The notes below the pieces were generated by a model. It was not told the origin of the DNA, searched no databases, and saw only the letters and a program-made list of their open reading frames with translations. From NCBI GenBank assembly GCA_023150615.1, contig JAKLKO010000010.1, positions 81,847 to 145,846 of the forward strand: a DNA stretch of 64,000 nt. The letters run 5' to 3'. Position numbers and translations under genes: made by a program. Origin of the DNA: Phycisphaerae bacterium. GTDB taxonomy: Bacteria > Planctomycetota > Phycisphaerae > UBA1845 > UTPLA1. Below, piece by piece: positions 26,211 through 35,036 of this stretch; position 1 is the first letter of the stretch; every line of letters begins with the position of its first letter.

Positions 26211-27701
26211 CTACGCCGACGCCGGCACCATTCGCTGCGCGAGCAATCGCAGCGCATCGTCGTCCGGCGCGACCTCTCGATCCTCCTTCTCCCGTAGCGG
26301 GACCGCATCCAGCGTCAGCCGCTGCATCAGGCACCAGAACGCGATCCACAACCGGCGCGATGCATCCAGGTCCTCCGTCGCGTCGAATGCCAGTCGCAGA
26401 CCGGCCAGCACCAGGTGCGCCGGGACGTCGGCGATCGGATCGGCCCAGCGGACCGCCTCGTCGCCGGCGCAGCGCTCGTCGCTCGCCAGCAACAGGTCCT
26501 TGACGCGCTGCGCCTGCTCCGTCTCGCTCGACAGCAGCGGCGGGACGACGTCGATCACCCGTGCGCCGTTCAGCTTCTGCCACGGCGTGTACGCGATCAG
26601 CCCGGCGACCGCCCGCGCCTCACCGATGAGCTGCAACCACACCGGTCCGAAGACCTGCGCCAGCTGCGTCGGGTCGCCGCACACGGAGTGAATCCGTCCG
26701 AACAGCGTCCGAGCCTCGTCGGGCAAGCCGAGCAACTGCACCGTCTGAAGCATGACGTGCCACCGCAGGTAGGCCGGCGGCACCGGGCCGTCCGGCCAGC
26801 CGGCGACCGCGAGCCGCGGATCGGCGCCCATCAGCTCGATCATGCCGCTGACGTACGCGGAGCCCATCCGCAGCGTGCCGAAAACGTCGCCGAACAGCGT
26901 CTCGTGCCAGCGGGACCAGATGGCGGCCGTCGCGGGCGAGATGTTCGCCTGGATCGACTCGCGCAGGAGCTTGTGCGACAGCTCGAAGCCGAGCGCGAGA
27001 TCGTCGTACAGCTCCAGTCCCACCTCGTGCGCGATCGGGATGAGGTTCCACGGATCGGAGATCTCCTGCCGCGGAACGCCCAGCAGCGAGATTGGCAGGA
27101 ACCGTCCGGACGCCGCGGCCAGCCGCCGATGCGCCCGCCACGCGTGCAGTTCCTCAGGCGATTCCACGAGGAACGCGATCGGCGTGCGGATCAGGGCCGG
27201 CTTCGGCAGGATGCCGCGCTCCACCGCCGCTTTGGCCGACGGCAGGTAGAGGTCGCGGATCAACGTGTCGAGCGCGACGATCTTCTGGAAGTAGTCGTGA
27301 CCGCAGCGCTGCTGGAGGCAGCGATTGAAGACCGAGACCGGCGCGGCATTCGGCAGCAGCAACCGCTGCTCGATGTCGTTCAGGATGGCCAGGCACTCCG
27401 CCGCCCGACCCTGGTCGATCAATCGTCGCGCGTCATCAAAGCGGTCGTTGACGTTGTCCATGACGAAATCGAGCCAGCGTCGGAACGTATCGACGTGCAC
27501 GGCCACCGGCCGCAGTCGTTCGCGCATCACCTCCGTGCTGCGGTCGAGCTGCGCGCGCTCGACCGGTGTCATTCGCGTCAGGAGCCCCTCGCGCAGCTCG
27601 GGGGACGCCTGATCCGCATACAACGCCCAGCGACGAAGCGCGGTCTGAAGCGCCCGCGCCCGCGTCTTGAGCGTGATGAGTCGTTGTCGCATCAGGTTCA
27701 T
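26211..27701 (-). CDS. Uncharacterised 496-residue protein with an AHEVG segment
   Basis: I do not recognise this protein with certainty. It has no signal peptide or membrane helix, is largely helical, and has a conserved-looking centre: GVPRQEISDPWNLIPIAHEV, followed by GLELYDDL. The AHEVG string resembles the HExGH core of a zinc peptidase, but the second His is Leu, so any metal site would be incomplete. ATG 27701 is supported by AAAGGA 5 bases upstream. It ends in a predicted terminator and follows the Pro/Phe-rich protein gene by 139 bases on the same strand, so the two may be co-expressed. Confidence 0.6.
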   Translation of the reverse strand: MNLMRQRLITLKTRARALQTALRRWALYADQASPELREGLLTRMTPVERAQLDRSTEVMRERLRPVAVHVDTFRRWLDFVMDNVNDRFDDARRLIDQGRAAECLAILNDIEQRLLLPNAAPVSVFNRCLQQRCGHDYFQKIVALDTLIRDLYLPSAKAAVERGILPKPALIRTPIAFLVESPEELHAWRAHRRLAAASGRFLPISLLGVPRQEISDPWNLIPIAHEVGLELYDDLALGFELSHKLLRESIQANISPATAAIWSRWHETLFGDVFGTLRMGSAYVSGMIELMGADPRLAVAGWPDGPVPPAYLRWHVMLQTVQLLGLPDEARTLFGRIHSVCGDPTQLAQVFGPVWLQLIGEARAVAGLIAYTPWQKLNGARVIDVVPPLLSSETEQAQRVKDLLLASDERCAGDEAVRWADPIADVPAHLVLAGLRLAFDATEDLDASRRLWIAFWCLMQRLTLDAVPLREKEDREVAPDDDALRLLAQRMVPASA

Positions 27702-27840
27702 GACGGACGTCCTTTCATTCCACCGGACCCGTCCGTGTTCGATTGCGCCCTTCGTCACCCGCCAGGCCGCTCCGGCCGACGGATCCTTTCGAGCGGAGCG
27801 GCCGCCCCCAAAGCGGGAACTTCGAAAACACCGCCCGGGC

Positions 27841-29103
27841 CTAGTTGCAGAAGAACTTGGCCGCGAACGGATCAAACGCCGCCGTCGGCGTCGGGATCGC
27901 CTCCCGCAGCCACGGGTTCATGAACGGCAGCCCCGCAAACGGCGTCACCGGGACGTTCGCCGCGAACGGCGTCGGGAAGACGCCCGGGGCGGCGAAGTGC
28001 GGGAACTGGGCGCCGAAGAAGGGCGGGGCGAATCGGAACTCGGGCTGGAAGACGCGGAACTCGGGTCGGACGAACGGAAAGGGCTGGATCGGAACCTGCC
28101 CGTAGGGCAGCAGTTCATACGGCGCTCGGAACGTCTGCGGCGTCAGCACCGGCGGAATCCAGCTCGGCTGGAACGCCTTCAGGGGATCGAACGCCTTGAA
28201 CGGATCATACCCCGTCACATACGCCCGATACGGATCGATCCACTTGTACGGATCGAACACCGGCAGCATCGCCCGCAGCGGGTCAATGAACTTGAACGGA
28301 TCCGCCAGCGGCGGGATCGGATAGTTCAGCCCGAACTGCGGGCCGTACAGGTGCGGCGGAAACAGCGGTGTCTGCAACGGGTGCAGCGCCGGGTTCAGCA
28401 TCGCCGGGAACGGGAATTCGAATCCCGGCAACCGCGCCTGCGGCGGAATCATCGAGTGGATTGCCGGCGGCGTCAGCATCGGCCACTGCGCCGGGAACGG
28501 AGTCCACGGAATCGAGAGGCTCCGCAGCAGCGCATCACCGTAGAAGCCCGTCGGGATCCACGGCTGCGTCAGGAACGGCTGCGCGAACGGTGTGCGGATG
28601 TCCGCCACCGTCGGGAGCGTGGCCGTCGTCAAGGGCTGAATCTGCGGCGGAACGAAGCCCGTCGGCGGGATGGCCGTCGCGGGCGTCGAGATCCCCGCCG
28701 GATACTGCGGCATGCCGATCGGCGGGATGAAGCTCCCCAGCACCGGATCAAACGGCCGGAGGTTCATCAGCGGGTTCTGCACCGGCGAGAAGAACGGCGT
28801 CAGAAGCGGGTTGATGAACGGGGTTGCCGCCTGCGCAAAGTTCACCGGAAACTGCGGCTGAGCGAACGGGATGTTCGGAATCAGCGGCTGCACAGGCAGA
28901 AACGCCTGCGGGATGTTCGGGATGGGAAATGTGCCCGGCACATACCCCATCGGGATCATCCCCGCCTGAATCCCGGCGAAGAGTTCCGCGAGTCGGTTCT
29001 GTCCGTCGAGCGCAGGGTTGATCACGCCCGGCTGGGCCGTCGGTGTGGGTGTCATGGGGGGTGTCGTGGATACGGGATTGGTGGGGATTCCTGTGGGAAT
29101 CAT
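27841..29103 (-). CDS. Pro/Phe/Ile-rich low-complexity protein, unknown function
   Basis: A 420-residue protein without signal peptide, dominated by Pro, Phe, Ile, Ala and Thr. Lys residues are few and confined mostly to one region, and the only Cys is the penultimate residue (KFFCN). The middle contains degenerate repeats of DPFKFIDPLRA, DPYKWIDPYRA and DPFKAFDPLKA (about residues 260-310). The rest is irregular short motifs of the form FxxPxxP. GGAGGG lies 8 bases before ATG 29103. It fits no enzyme family I know. The composition suggests an extended or phase-separating structural protein, or an extracellular matrix component exported by another route. Confidence 0.55.
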   Translation of the reverse strand: MIPTGIPTNPVSTTPPMTPTPTAQPGVINPALDGQNRLAELFAGIQAGMIPMGYVPGTFPIPNIPQAFLPVQPLIPNIPFAQPQFPVNFAQAATPFINPLLTPFFSPVQNPLMNLRPFDPVLGSFIPPIGMPQYPAGISTPATAIPPTGFVPPQIQPLTTATLPTVADIRTPFAQPFLTQPWIPTGFYGDALLRSLSIPWTPFPAQWPMLTPPAIHSMIPPQARLPGFEFPFPAMLNPALHPLQTPLFPPHLYGPQFGLNYPIPPLADPFKFIDPLRAMLPVFDPYKWIDPYRAYVTGYDPFKAFDPLKAFQPSWIPPVLTPQTFRAPYELLPYGQVPIQPFPFVRPEFRVFQPEFRFAPPFFGAQFPHFAAPGVFPTPFAANVPVTPFAGLPFMNPWLREAIPTPTAAFDPFAAKFFCN

Positions 29104-29804
29104 AGTCGACCCTCCGGTCGAGATGGGACCAGTCCCGGCCCGCGTCTGCCTGCGAATCCGATCGCACACCTGGGCCGCGGGCCGTCGCGGTGTTGGATGG
29201 CCGAGCCGCCTCCTTTCCTGAGATTGACCGCTCTGGACGCGCCGATTCGTGGATATGTTCTTCGCGTCGCGCGTACGCATCGCGCGGCGCGCGTGAGATT
29301 CAACAAGCAATCATCGTGCCGGTCCGAAAACCGCGATGCCGATGCTGGCAGTCGGGCCGGCCGCGCGCCGCGGGTGTGAAATTCCACGCGCGGCGTGGGA
29401 AAATCCACGTGCGGCGAGCCGTCGTGCGCATGGCTGCGGGCGACGCGGTCGACACGGTGGCGAATGGGGTCGAGCGGGAGGGCCGGTCCATCCGACCGGG
29501 TTCTCCCGGCACGACACTTGCGGGGCCGTCACAATGAGATTGGCGCGGGGGCGGACACTCGGCCTACGAAAAATCTCCGTGCGATGTCCCGCTGGCCTAA
29601 CGCGATGAGGACCCGCGCCGGACATTCCGTCGGAAAACGTCGCGCAGACTCAACTCGGCCGTCCGCACGTACCGAGTTTCGGAGGACCTCATCGGCCGGG
29701 GTTGTCTCGCCCCGCGTGCGTTCGGTCGCGAACCCCCCGGCGGCACCGGCGTGCCGACGATCGCCGCGCGGGCTCGGCCGTTCCGCGCGCAGGCGCTCGC
29801 CCGA

Positions 29805-29810
29805 TACAAT
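29805..29810 (+). promoter_or_regulatory. -10 element (TACAATCCGC) before the S33 peptidase
   Basis: TACAAT followed by CCGC lies 47 bases before the ATG, in the otherwise unremarkable 754-bp gap 29104-29857. The gap also holds a small palindrome at 29387-29403 (CCACGC/GCGTGG). Confidence 0.4.
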
Positions 29811-29857
29811 CCGCGCCCGGCCGTCGAAGAGCCCGACATCCGATTCGAGGATCGATC

Positions 29858-30937
29858 ATGCGTCGCTGGAGACTTCCGTTCCCTGTCGTTGTGCTGCTGC
29901 TGTCCGCGATGAGCGCCCTCGCCGCCGGCCCGACCAGCCGCCCGCATCGCATCGAAGACCCGCCGCCCGTGCCGCTGCTCGACTACTACCCGGAGATCGA
30001 ACCGTTCAAGACCGGCTACCTCCGCGTGTCCGATCTGCACGAGATCTACTACGAACTGTGCGGGAACCCGAGCGGCCGGCCGGTCATGCTTCTGCACGGC
30101 GGGCCGGGCGGCGGCAGCTACCCGGACCTGCGGCGTTTTCACGATCCGACAAAGTACCTGCTCGTTCTGCATGACCAGCGCGGCGCGGGCAAGAGCCGGC
30201 CGCACGCCGAACTGCGCGAGAACACGACGCCGAACCTCGTTTCGGACATCGAGCGCCTGCGGACGCATCTGAAGCTCGGCAAGGTCCAGGTTTTCGGCGG
30301 ATCGTGGGGCTCGACGCTCGCGCTGGCCTACGCCGAAGCGTATCCGCAGCACATCGACTCGCTCGTCCTCCGCGGCATCTTCACCGCGACGAAGGACGAG
30401 ATCGACCACTTCTATCACGGGCCGGTCGCCACGTATTTTCCGGAGGCCCACGAGCGGCTGCGCCAGGTCATTCCCAACCCGAGCGCGACCGACTATCCGC
30501 GGCAGCTCTACGAACAGATCCGCCACCGAGGCACGCCGCGCGCAAAGCATGTCGCCGACGAGTGGGCCCGCTACGAGACCCGCGTCTCGCGCGTCGGCAT
30601 GACCGACGCGATGGCCGAGAAGTTCCTCGCTGACTGGGACTCGTACGACTTCTCGCTCATTGAGAACTACTACATGGCGAACCGCTGCTTTCTGGAGGAG
30701 GAGCAGTTGCTGCGCGATGCCCCGCGCCTGACGGGCATCTCCACGATCATCGTCAACGGCCGTTACGACGTGATCTGTCCGCCGATCAACGCCTTTCGCG
30801 TGCACCGCGCCATTCCAGGCTCGAAGCTCGTGATCGTCGAGGACGCCGGCCACGGCGGCGGCGCGCCGCCGATGCGCTCGGCGCTGATTCAGGCCGTGAG
30901 GGACATCGAGTCGATGCGCCGCGCCGGCGGGAAGTGA
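29858..30937 (+). CDS. Secreted S33 prolyl aminopeptidase-like alpha/beta hydrolase
   Basis: A 359-residue protein with a signal peptide (LPFPVVVLLLSAMSALA). The prolyl-aminopeptidase signature HGGPGGGSYPDLRRFHDP is followed by HDQRGAGKSRPH. The nucleophile elbow is GGSWGS, the Asp lies in NGRYDVICPP and the catalytic His in DAGHGG. The family removes N-terminal proline from peptides. A secreted form suggests scavenging of environmental peptides. GAGG lies 7 bases before ATG 29858. The frame is open further upstream, but that part precedes the promoter-like element. Confidence 0.85.
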   Translation: MRRWRLPFPVVVLLLSAMSALAAGPTSRPHRIEDPPPVPLLDYYPEIEPFKTGYLRVSDLHEIYYELCGNPSGRPVMLLHGGPGGGSYPDLRRFHDPTKYLLVLHDQRGAGKSRPHAELRENTTPNLVSDIERLRTHLKLGKVQVFGGSWGSTLALAYAEAYPQHIDSLVLRGIFTATKDEIDHFYHGPVATYFPEAHERLRQVIPNPSATDYPRQLYEQIRHRGTPRAKHVADEWARYETRVSRVGMTDAMAEKFLADWDSYDFSLIENYYMANRCFLEEEQLLRDAPRLTGISTIIVNGRYDVICPPINAFRVHRAIPGSKLVIVEDAGHGGGAPPMRSALIQAVRDIESMRRAGGK

Positions 30938-30955
30938 GCGGGCGCGTCGCCGGGG

Positions 30956-32554
30956 TCAGTGCTCGACGCGCTTTCCCAGCAGCGGCGTCAGTTCCTCGAC
31001 CTTTTCTTCCAGCAGCTTCTTCGATCGCGCCTCGAGGTTCAGCCGCAGCAGCGGCTCGGTGTTGCTCTTGCGGACGTTGAACCACCACGAGGGATACTGC
31101 ACCGTCACGCCGTCGAGCTGGTCCGTCTCACCGTCGGCATAGCGCTTCAGCAGCGCCTGCATCGCCGCGTCCGCGTCGGAGTTCTCGAAGTTGATCTCGC
31201 CCGAGCCGGCCAGCCGCTTGAACGGCCGAACCAGCTCACTCAGCTTCCGCCGCGTCTCGACCATGAGGTTGACCATGTGCGCGAACGCCAGCATGCCCGA
31301 GTCGCAGAACCAGTTGTCGCGGAAATAGAAATGCCCGGAGAGTTCACCGCCGAAGACGGCGTTGTGGTCCGCCATCGCCTTCTTCATGAACGCGTGGCCG
31401 ACGCGCTCGCGCACCGGGATGCCGCCGGCGCGTTCAATCTCCTCGCGCACCACGCGGCTGGATCGCAGGTCGAAGACGATCGCCGATCCCGGGTGCTTCT
31501 CGAGGAACATCCGCGCCAGCAGCGCCGTGACGTGGTCCGAGCGGATCGTGCTCGCCTTCTCATCGACGAACACGCAGCGGTCCGCGTCGCCGTCGAAGCA
31601 CGCGCCGAAGTCTGCCGAGTTCAGCCGGATCGCGTCGCGAAGTTGCGAGAGGTTCGACTCAACGATCGGGTTCGGTTCGTGCACGAACGAGCCATCGTGC
31701 TCGAAGTTCAGCCGGATCACCGTCAGCCCCGCCACGTCGCCGAACAGGATGTCGAACCACCGGCCCGCCATGCCGTTCGATGCATCGACGACAACCCGCA
31801 GCGGCCGCGCAAGCGCGGGCGTGTCGCGCAGGAACCCGCGGACGAACCGCTTGTACGGGTCGGAGAGGTCCTCCTCCGTCAGTCGCGCGGTGAGGCCCGT
31901 CTGGTGCTTCGGGACTCGCTGCGCGATGTCCCGGATGCTCTCCAGTCCCGTGCCCGCGCCGATCGGCTTGCCGCCGGCGCCGCAGATCTTGAAGCCGTTG
32001 TACGGGGCGGGATTGTGGCTGGCCGTCGTCTGCACGCCGCCGCACGTCGCGAGGTGATTCACCGCGAAGTAGAGCTGCGACGTGTCGATCATGCCGATGT
32101 CGATCACGTCCATGCCGGTCGAACGCACGCCGTCGATGAACGCCCCCGCCAGCAGCGGACTGTGCGTCCGCATGTCCCGGCCGACGATCAGCGACTTCGC
32201 GTTCGGCAAGAGGTGCTCGACGCCGGTGAGCTTGGTCTTCAGGAACGATGCCGTCGCGTGGCCGATCCGCCAGGCGACTTCTTCCGAGAGCGGGTTCGGG
32301 AACACGCCGCGGATGTCGTACGCCTTGAAGATGCTGCCCATCCCGTCCGCGCCGCCGGCCGCCGCCGCCCCCTCGGCCGTGCCGGCGCCCGCGCCGGCCA
32401 TGGCGCCGCGCTCCTCATCGTTGAACTGGCATCCCTTGCACTTGGGGAAATTCACCCGGCGACGCCCCTTGCAGATGGCGTTGGAGATCTTGATGTGCTC
32501 TTCGCCCGGGCAGTACCGGTAGTAGTCGCGAGTCTCTTCGATCGGCGGCGTCAT
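30956..32554 (-). CDS. Phosphomannomutase/phosphoglucomutase with N-terminal Cys cluster
   Basis: A 532-residue alpha-D-phosphohexomutase. It has the active-site serine loop TTASHNPAPYNGFK, metal loop DGDADRC, sugar-specificity loop GELSGH and phosphate-binding RKSNTEP. It interconverts hexose 1- and 6-phosphates to supply GDP-mannose or UDP-glucose for surface polysaccharides. Ahead of the usual start (SIFKAYDIRGVFP at about residue 74) is an extra segment with Cys15, Cys28, Cys39 and Cys42, likely a small zinc site, joined by an Ala/Gly linker. The extra module is not part of the standard enzyme. Only 18 bp separate its stop from the convergent peptidase gene. Confidence 0.88.
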   Translation of the reverse strand: MTPPIEETRDYYRYCPGEEHIKISNAICKGRRRVNFPKCKGCQFNDEERGAMAGAGAGTAEGAAAAGGADGMGSIFKAYDIRGVFPNPLSEEVAWRIGHATASFLKTKLTGVEHLLPNAKSLIVGRDMRTHSPLLAGAFIDGVRSTGMDVIDIGMIDTSQLYFAVNHLATCGGVQTTASHNPAPYNGFKICGAGGKPIGAGTGLESIRDIAQRVPKHQTGLTARLTEEDLSDPYKRFVRGFLRDTPALARPLRVVVDASNGMAGRWFDILFGDVAGLTVIRLNFEHDGSFVHEPNPIVESNLSQLRDAIRLNSADFGACFDGDADRCVFVDEKASTIRSDHVTALLARMFLEKHPGSAIVFDLRSSRVVREEIERAGGIPVRERVGHAFMKKAMADHNAVFGGELSGHFYFRDNWFCDSGMLAFAHMVNLMVETRRKLSELVRPFKRLAGSGEINFENSDADAAMQALLKRYADGETDQLDGVTVQYPSWWFNVRKSNTEPLLRLNLEARSKKLLEEKVEELTPLLGKRVEH

Positions 32555-32626
32555 GCGGACGGGATGCTATCGCGCTGGTCGCGGCGCGACCACTCGCACC
32601 CGCGAACGACCGCGATGTCGTGTCGG

Positions 32627-32688
32627 GTGGGAATCGCCGCGGCGGGAGCGCACAGCGCCCTTGGGCAATAGTGCTCGCGGATTCCCAC
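32627..32688. repeat. Inverted repeat in the divergent pmm/small-protein gap
   Basis: Nine-bp perfect arms GTGGGAATC (32627-32635) and GATTCCCAC (32680-32688) in the 255-bp gap 32555-32809. The loop also has GC-rich pairing. Function unknown. Confidence 0.3.
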
Positions 32689-32809
32689 ACGAACCCGGCC
32701 GCGGCGGCCGAAACAGCGGCCCGACCGCTGGCACGGCGGTTGCCATAGTAGCCGACGGGAGCGCTTCCCGAAGTTCGTCCTCGCCTGTAGGACAGGAAAT
32801 CTATCGATC

Positions 32810-33016
32810 ATGAAACCCAGTCTGTTTCGAAGGACGAGTCTTCTCGTCCGGTTTGCCATGCTGTCGCTGCTCGCCACCGTGCTGCTGGTGAAGCCCAGCC
32901 TTCTGCTCGCTGGCACCGGCGATGGAACCGGAGAAGGTGACAACGTCTGTTGTGTCGAGCGGATCCTCGATTGGTTCAACCCTGGCGATGGAGGTGATCC
33001 CCCGGCCGAGCCGTAA
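32810..33016 (+). CDS. Small exported protein, 68 residues, acidic Gly/Pro tail
   Basis: A 68-residue protein with a strong signal sequence (LLVRFAMLSLLATVLLV) and a mature part of about 34 residues. The mature part is Gly/Asp-rich, contains a vicinal Cys pair (NVCCVERILDWF) and ends in Pro/Glu. The signal and good codon use support a real gene. No family is recognised. It stands alone, divergent from the mutase gene. Confidence 0.5.
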   Translation: MKPSLFRRTSLLVRFAMLSLLATVLLVKPSLLLAGTGDGTGEGDNVCCVERILDWFNPGDGGDPPAEP

Positions 33017-33156
33017 CGGAAACTCGGCGAGCGTGGGAGTGCCGCGCGGTCGTGCCCGCGATCCCGCGGCGCTCCCTTTTTTCATGCGCGTCGCCCGCCG
33101 ATCGCCGACCGGGCCGGCCGCGTTCCGCCCCGATACCCACCCGAGCGCGCATTCAT

Positions 33157-33162
33157 TAGAAT
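33157..33162 (+). promoter_or_regulatory. -10 element (TAGAATCCGC) upstream of MmgE/PrpD
   Basis: TAGAAT followed by CCGCG lies about 115 bases before the gene and matches the recurrent TAnAATCCGC pattern of this window. Confidence 0.35.
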
Positions 33163-33275
33163 CCGCGTCCCCGCCGCGGGGACGTGCTCGCCGGTTCGCT
33201 TGAAACGCTCGCGAGTCGCATGGATTCGCGCCGTCCGCACGCCCCGCTACGCCGGGTGGATGGAGCTGGATTGGG

Positions 33276-34646
33276 ATGCAACTGGCCGAGAAGCTCTCGA
33301 ACTGGACCGCGAAACTCAAGTACGCAGATCTCACGCCCGAAGCGGTGCACGAGGTCAAGCGACGCCTGATCGACTCCACCGCGACCGCGCTCGGCGCCTA
33401 TTCCAGCAAGGCCGCGCAGATCGTCCGCGATCTCGCCCGCGCGATGCCCGCCGTCCGCGACGGCGCGGCGATCATCGGCACGAACCACCGCACCCGGCCC
33501 GACACCGCCGCCTTCTGCAATGGCGCGCACGTCCGCTACCTCGACTATAACGACACGTACCTCAGCCTTGAGCCGGCCCACCCCTCCGACAACATCCCCG
33601 CGACGCTCGCCGTCGCGCAGGCCACTGGCGCGTCCGGCCGCGACTTCATCCTCGCCACCGTCATCGCCTACGAGATCCAGTGCCGGCTGTGCGACGCCGC
33701 CTCGCTGCGGAAGAACGGCTGGGACCATGTCTTCTACGTTGCGCTCGGTTCGGCCCTCGGCGCGGCCAGGCTCTGGCGCTGCAAGCCCGCGCAGATGGTC
33801 CACGCCCTCGGACTGGCCGGCGTCTGCAACATCGCCACGCGCCAGACCCGCACTGGCCAGATCAGCATGTGGAAGGCCTGCGCCGCGTCGAACGCCGCGC
33901 GGAACGCGATTCACGCCGTCGAGCTGGCGCGGCGCGGCTTCACCGGTCCGCACGAGATCTTCGAAGGCCCCAAGGGCGTCTTCAAGATGTTGACCGGCGG
34001 TCCCTTCGACGTCGTCCTCGGCGACCGCCGCACGGGCTACATGATCAACCAGACCTACATCAAGTTCTGGCCGGCCGAGTATCACGCGCAGTCGGCCATC
34101 GACGCAGCCTTGCAGCTTCGCAAGGAGATTCACGCTGCCGGAAAGACCGCCGACGACATCGACTCGATCCTGATTGAGAGCTTCGAGGCGGCCGTGAGCA
34201 TCATCGGCAGCGAGCCGGAAAAGTGGCGACCGACGAGCCGGGAGACGGCGGATCACTCGATGGGCTACATGGTCTGCGCGGCGCTCTACGACGGCGACGT
34301 GACCCGCAGGACGTTCGAGCCGAAGCGCTTCACCGATCCGAAGGTGCTGGCGCTGCTGGACCGCACGAAGATCCGCGAGTCGGCGGAGCTGAACGCGGGC
34401 TACCCGAAGGGCATACCCAACCGGCTGATCATCACGATGAAGGATGGCCGGCGGCTGGAGATGCGCGTCGATTTCCCGCGCGGCCACGCAGGGAACCCGA
34501 TGAGCGACGAGGAAGTGGAGCGGAAGCTCCGCACTCTGGCTCGCGGCGTGATCAGCGAGAAGACGCAGACCGCGATCCTCAAACAGTGCTGGGGCTTGGA
34601 CAAAGCGCGGACGGTGGGGGAGATCTGGGCGTTCAAGACGGCGTGA
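33276..34646 (+). CDS. MmgE/PrpD-family protein
   Basis: A 456-residue cytosolic protein of the 2-methylcitrate dehydratase/cis-aconitate decarboxylase superfamily. Family landmarks are IDSTATALGAY near residue 35, FCNGAHVRYLDYNDTY (about 80-95), HPSDNIPATLAVAQ (about 102-115), and KFWPAEYHAQSAIDAAL in the lid domain. No prpB, prpC or aconitase neighbour is present, so a methylcitrate role is not supported by context. The substrate is probably another hydroxy-acid. Gap 34647-35036 downstream shows no gene. Confidence 0.82.
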   Translation: MQLAEKLSNWTAKLKYADLTPEAVHEVKRRLIDSTATALGAYSSKAAQIVRDLARAMPAVRDGAAIIGTNHRTRPDTAAFCNGAHVRYLDYNDTYLSLEPAHPSDNIPATLAVAQATGASGRDFILATVIAYEIQCRLCDAASLRKNGWDHVFYVALGSALGAARLWRCKPAQMVHALGLAGVCNIATRQTRTGQISMWKACAASNAARNAIHAVELARRGFTGPHEIFEGPKGVFKMLTGGPFDVVLGDRRTGYMINQTYIKFWPAEYHAQSAIDAALQLRKEIHAAGKTADDIDSILIESFEAAVSIIGSEPEKWRPTSRETADHSMGYMVCAALYDGDVTRRTFEPKRFTDPKVLALLDRTKIRESAELNAGYPKGIPNRLIITMKDGRRLEMRVDFPRGHAGNPMSDEEVERKLRTLARGVISEKTQTAILKQCWGLDKARTVGEIWAFKTA

Positions 34647-35022
34647 TGCCCGCGAAGTTATCGCGCGCTGGCTACGATTCTCGTCGGCTGCGCCGGGCCG
34701 CGCGGTTGCGTCAGTCCGCGGCCGGTGGAGCTTGATTTGGTCGCGAACCGTCGGACGGCAGGGTTGTTTCGCTCCGCGTGTCCGGCGAGGCGGTCCCATG
34801 GGCCAACCTCTACGTCCTGGATCGCGCTGATGATCCGGATCGCTGGGCCGATCGGATCGGACTGGAGCTTCGTCCGGCCGCCACCACGTCCCCCTCTGCG
34901 CCCGGGTCGCGACGTCGGTAGTTTCGGACGGTTTCTCAGGCCGCGACGCACGAGTGTTCCCAAACACAAGTTCGAGACATTCGCACAGCCCTGATTCAAC
35001 CACAATCTCCCCGCATCGCCCA

Positions 35023-35028
35023 TACAAT
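35023..35028 (+). promoter_or_regulatory. -10 element immediately before aroDE
   Basis: TACAAT (with following CCGT) ends eight bases before ATG 35037. If used, the transcript would start at the initiation codon, so aroDE would be leaderless. No ribosome-binding site is visible. Confidence 0.4.
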
Positions 35029-35036
35029 CCGTCAAG

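Noticed and set aside
29104..29857. Possible small genes in the 754-bp gap before the S33 peptidase
   Set aside because: Open frames on both strands are Arg-rich and lack ribosome-binding sites. Only a promoter-like element and a small palindrome were supportable.
30959..32671. Plus-strand open frame of 570 codons opposite the phosphohexomutase
   Set aside because: Antisense to a gene with all four catalytic motifs. The translation is His/Arg/Val low-complexity.
34647..35036. Short open stretch resembling a protein C-terminus (GEAVPWANLYVLDRADD) in the gap before aroDE
   Set aside because: Only about 60 codons with no start or ribosome-binding site and no family match. It could be a gene remnant but cannot be supported.
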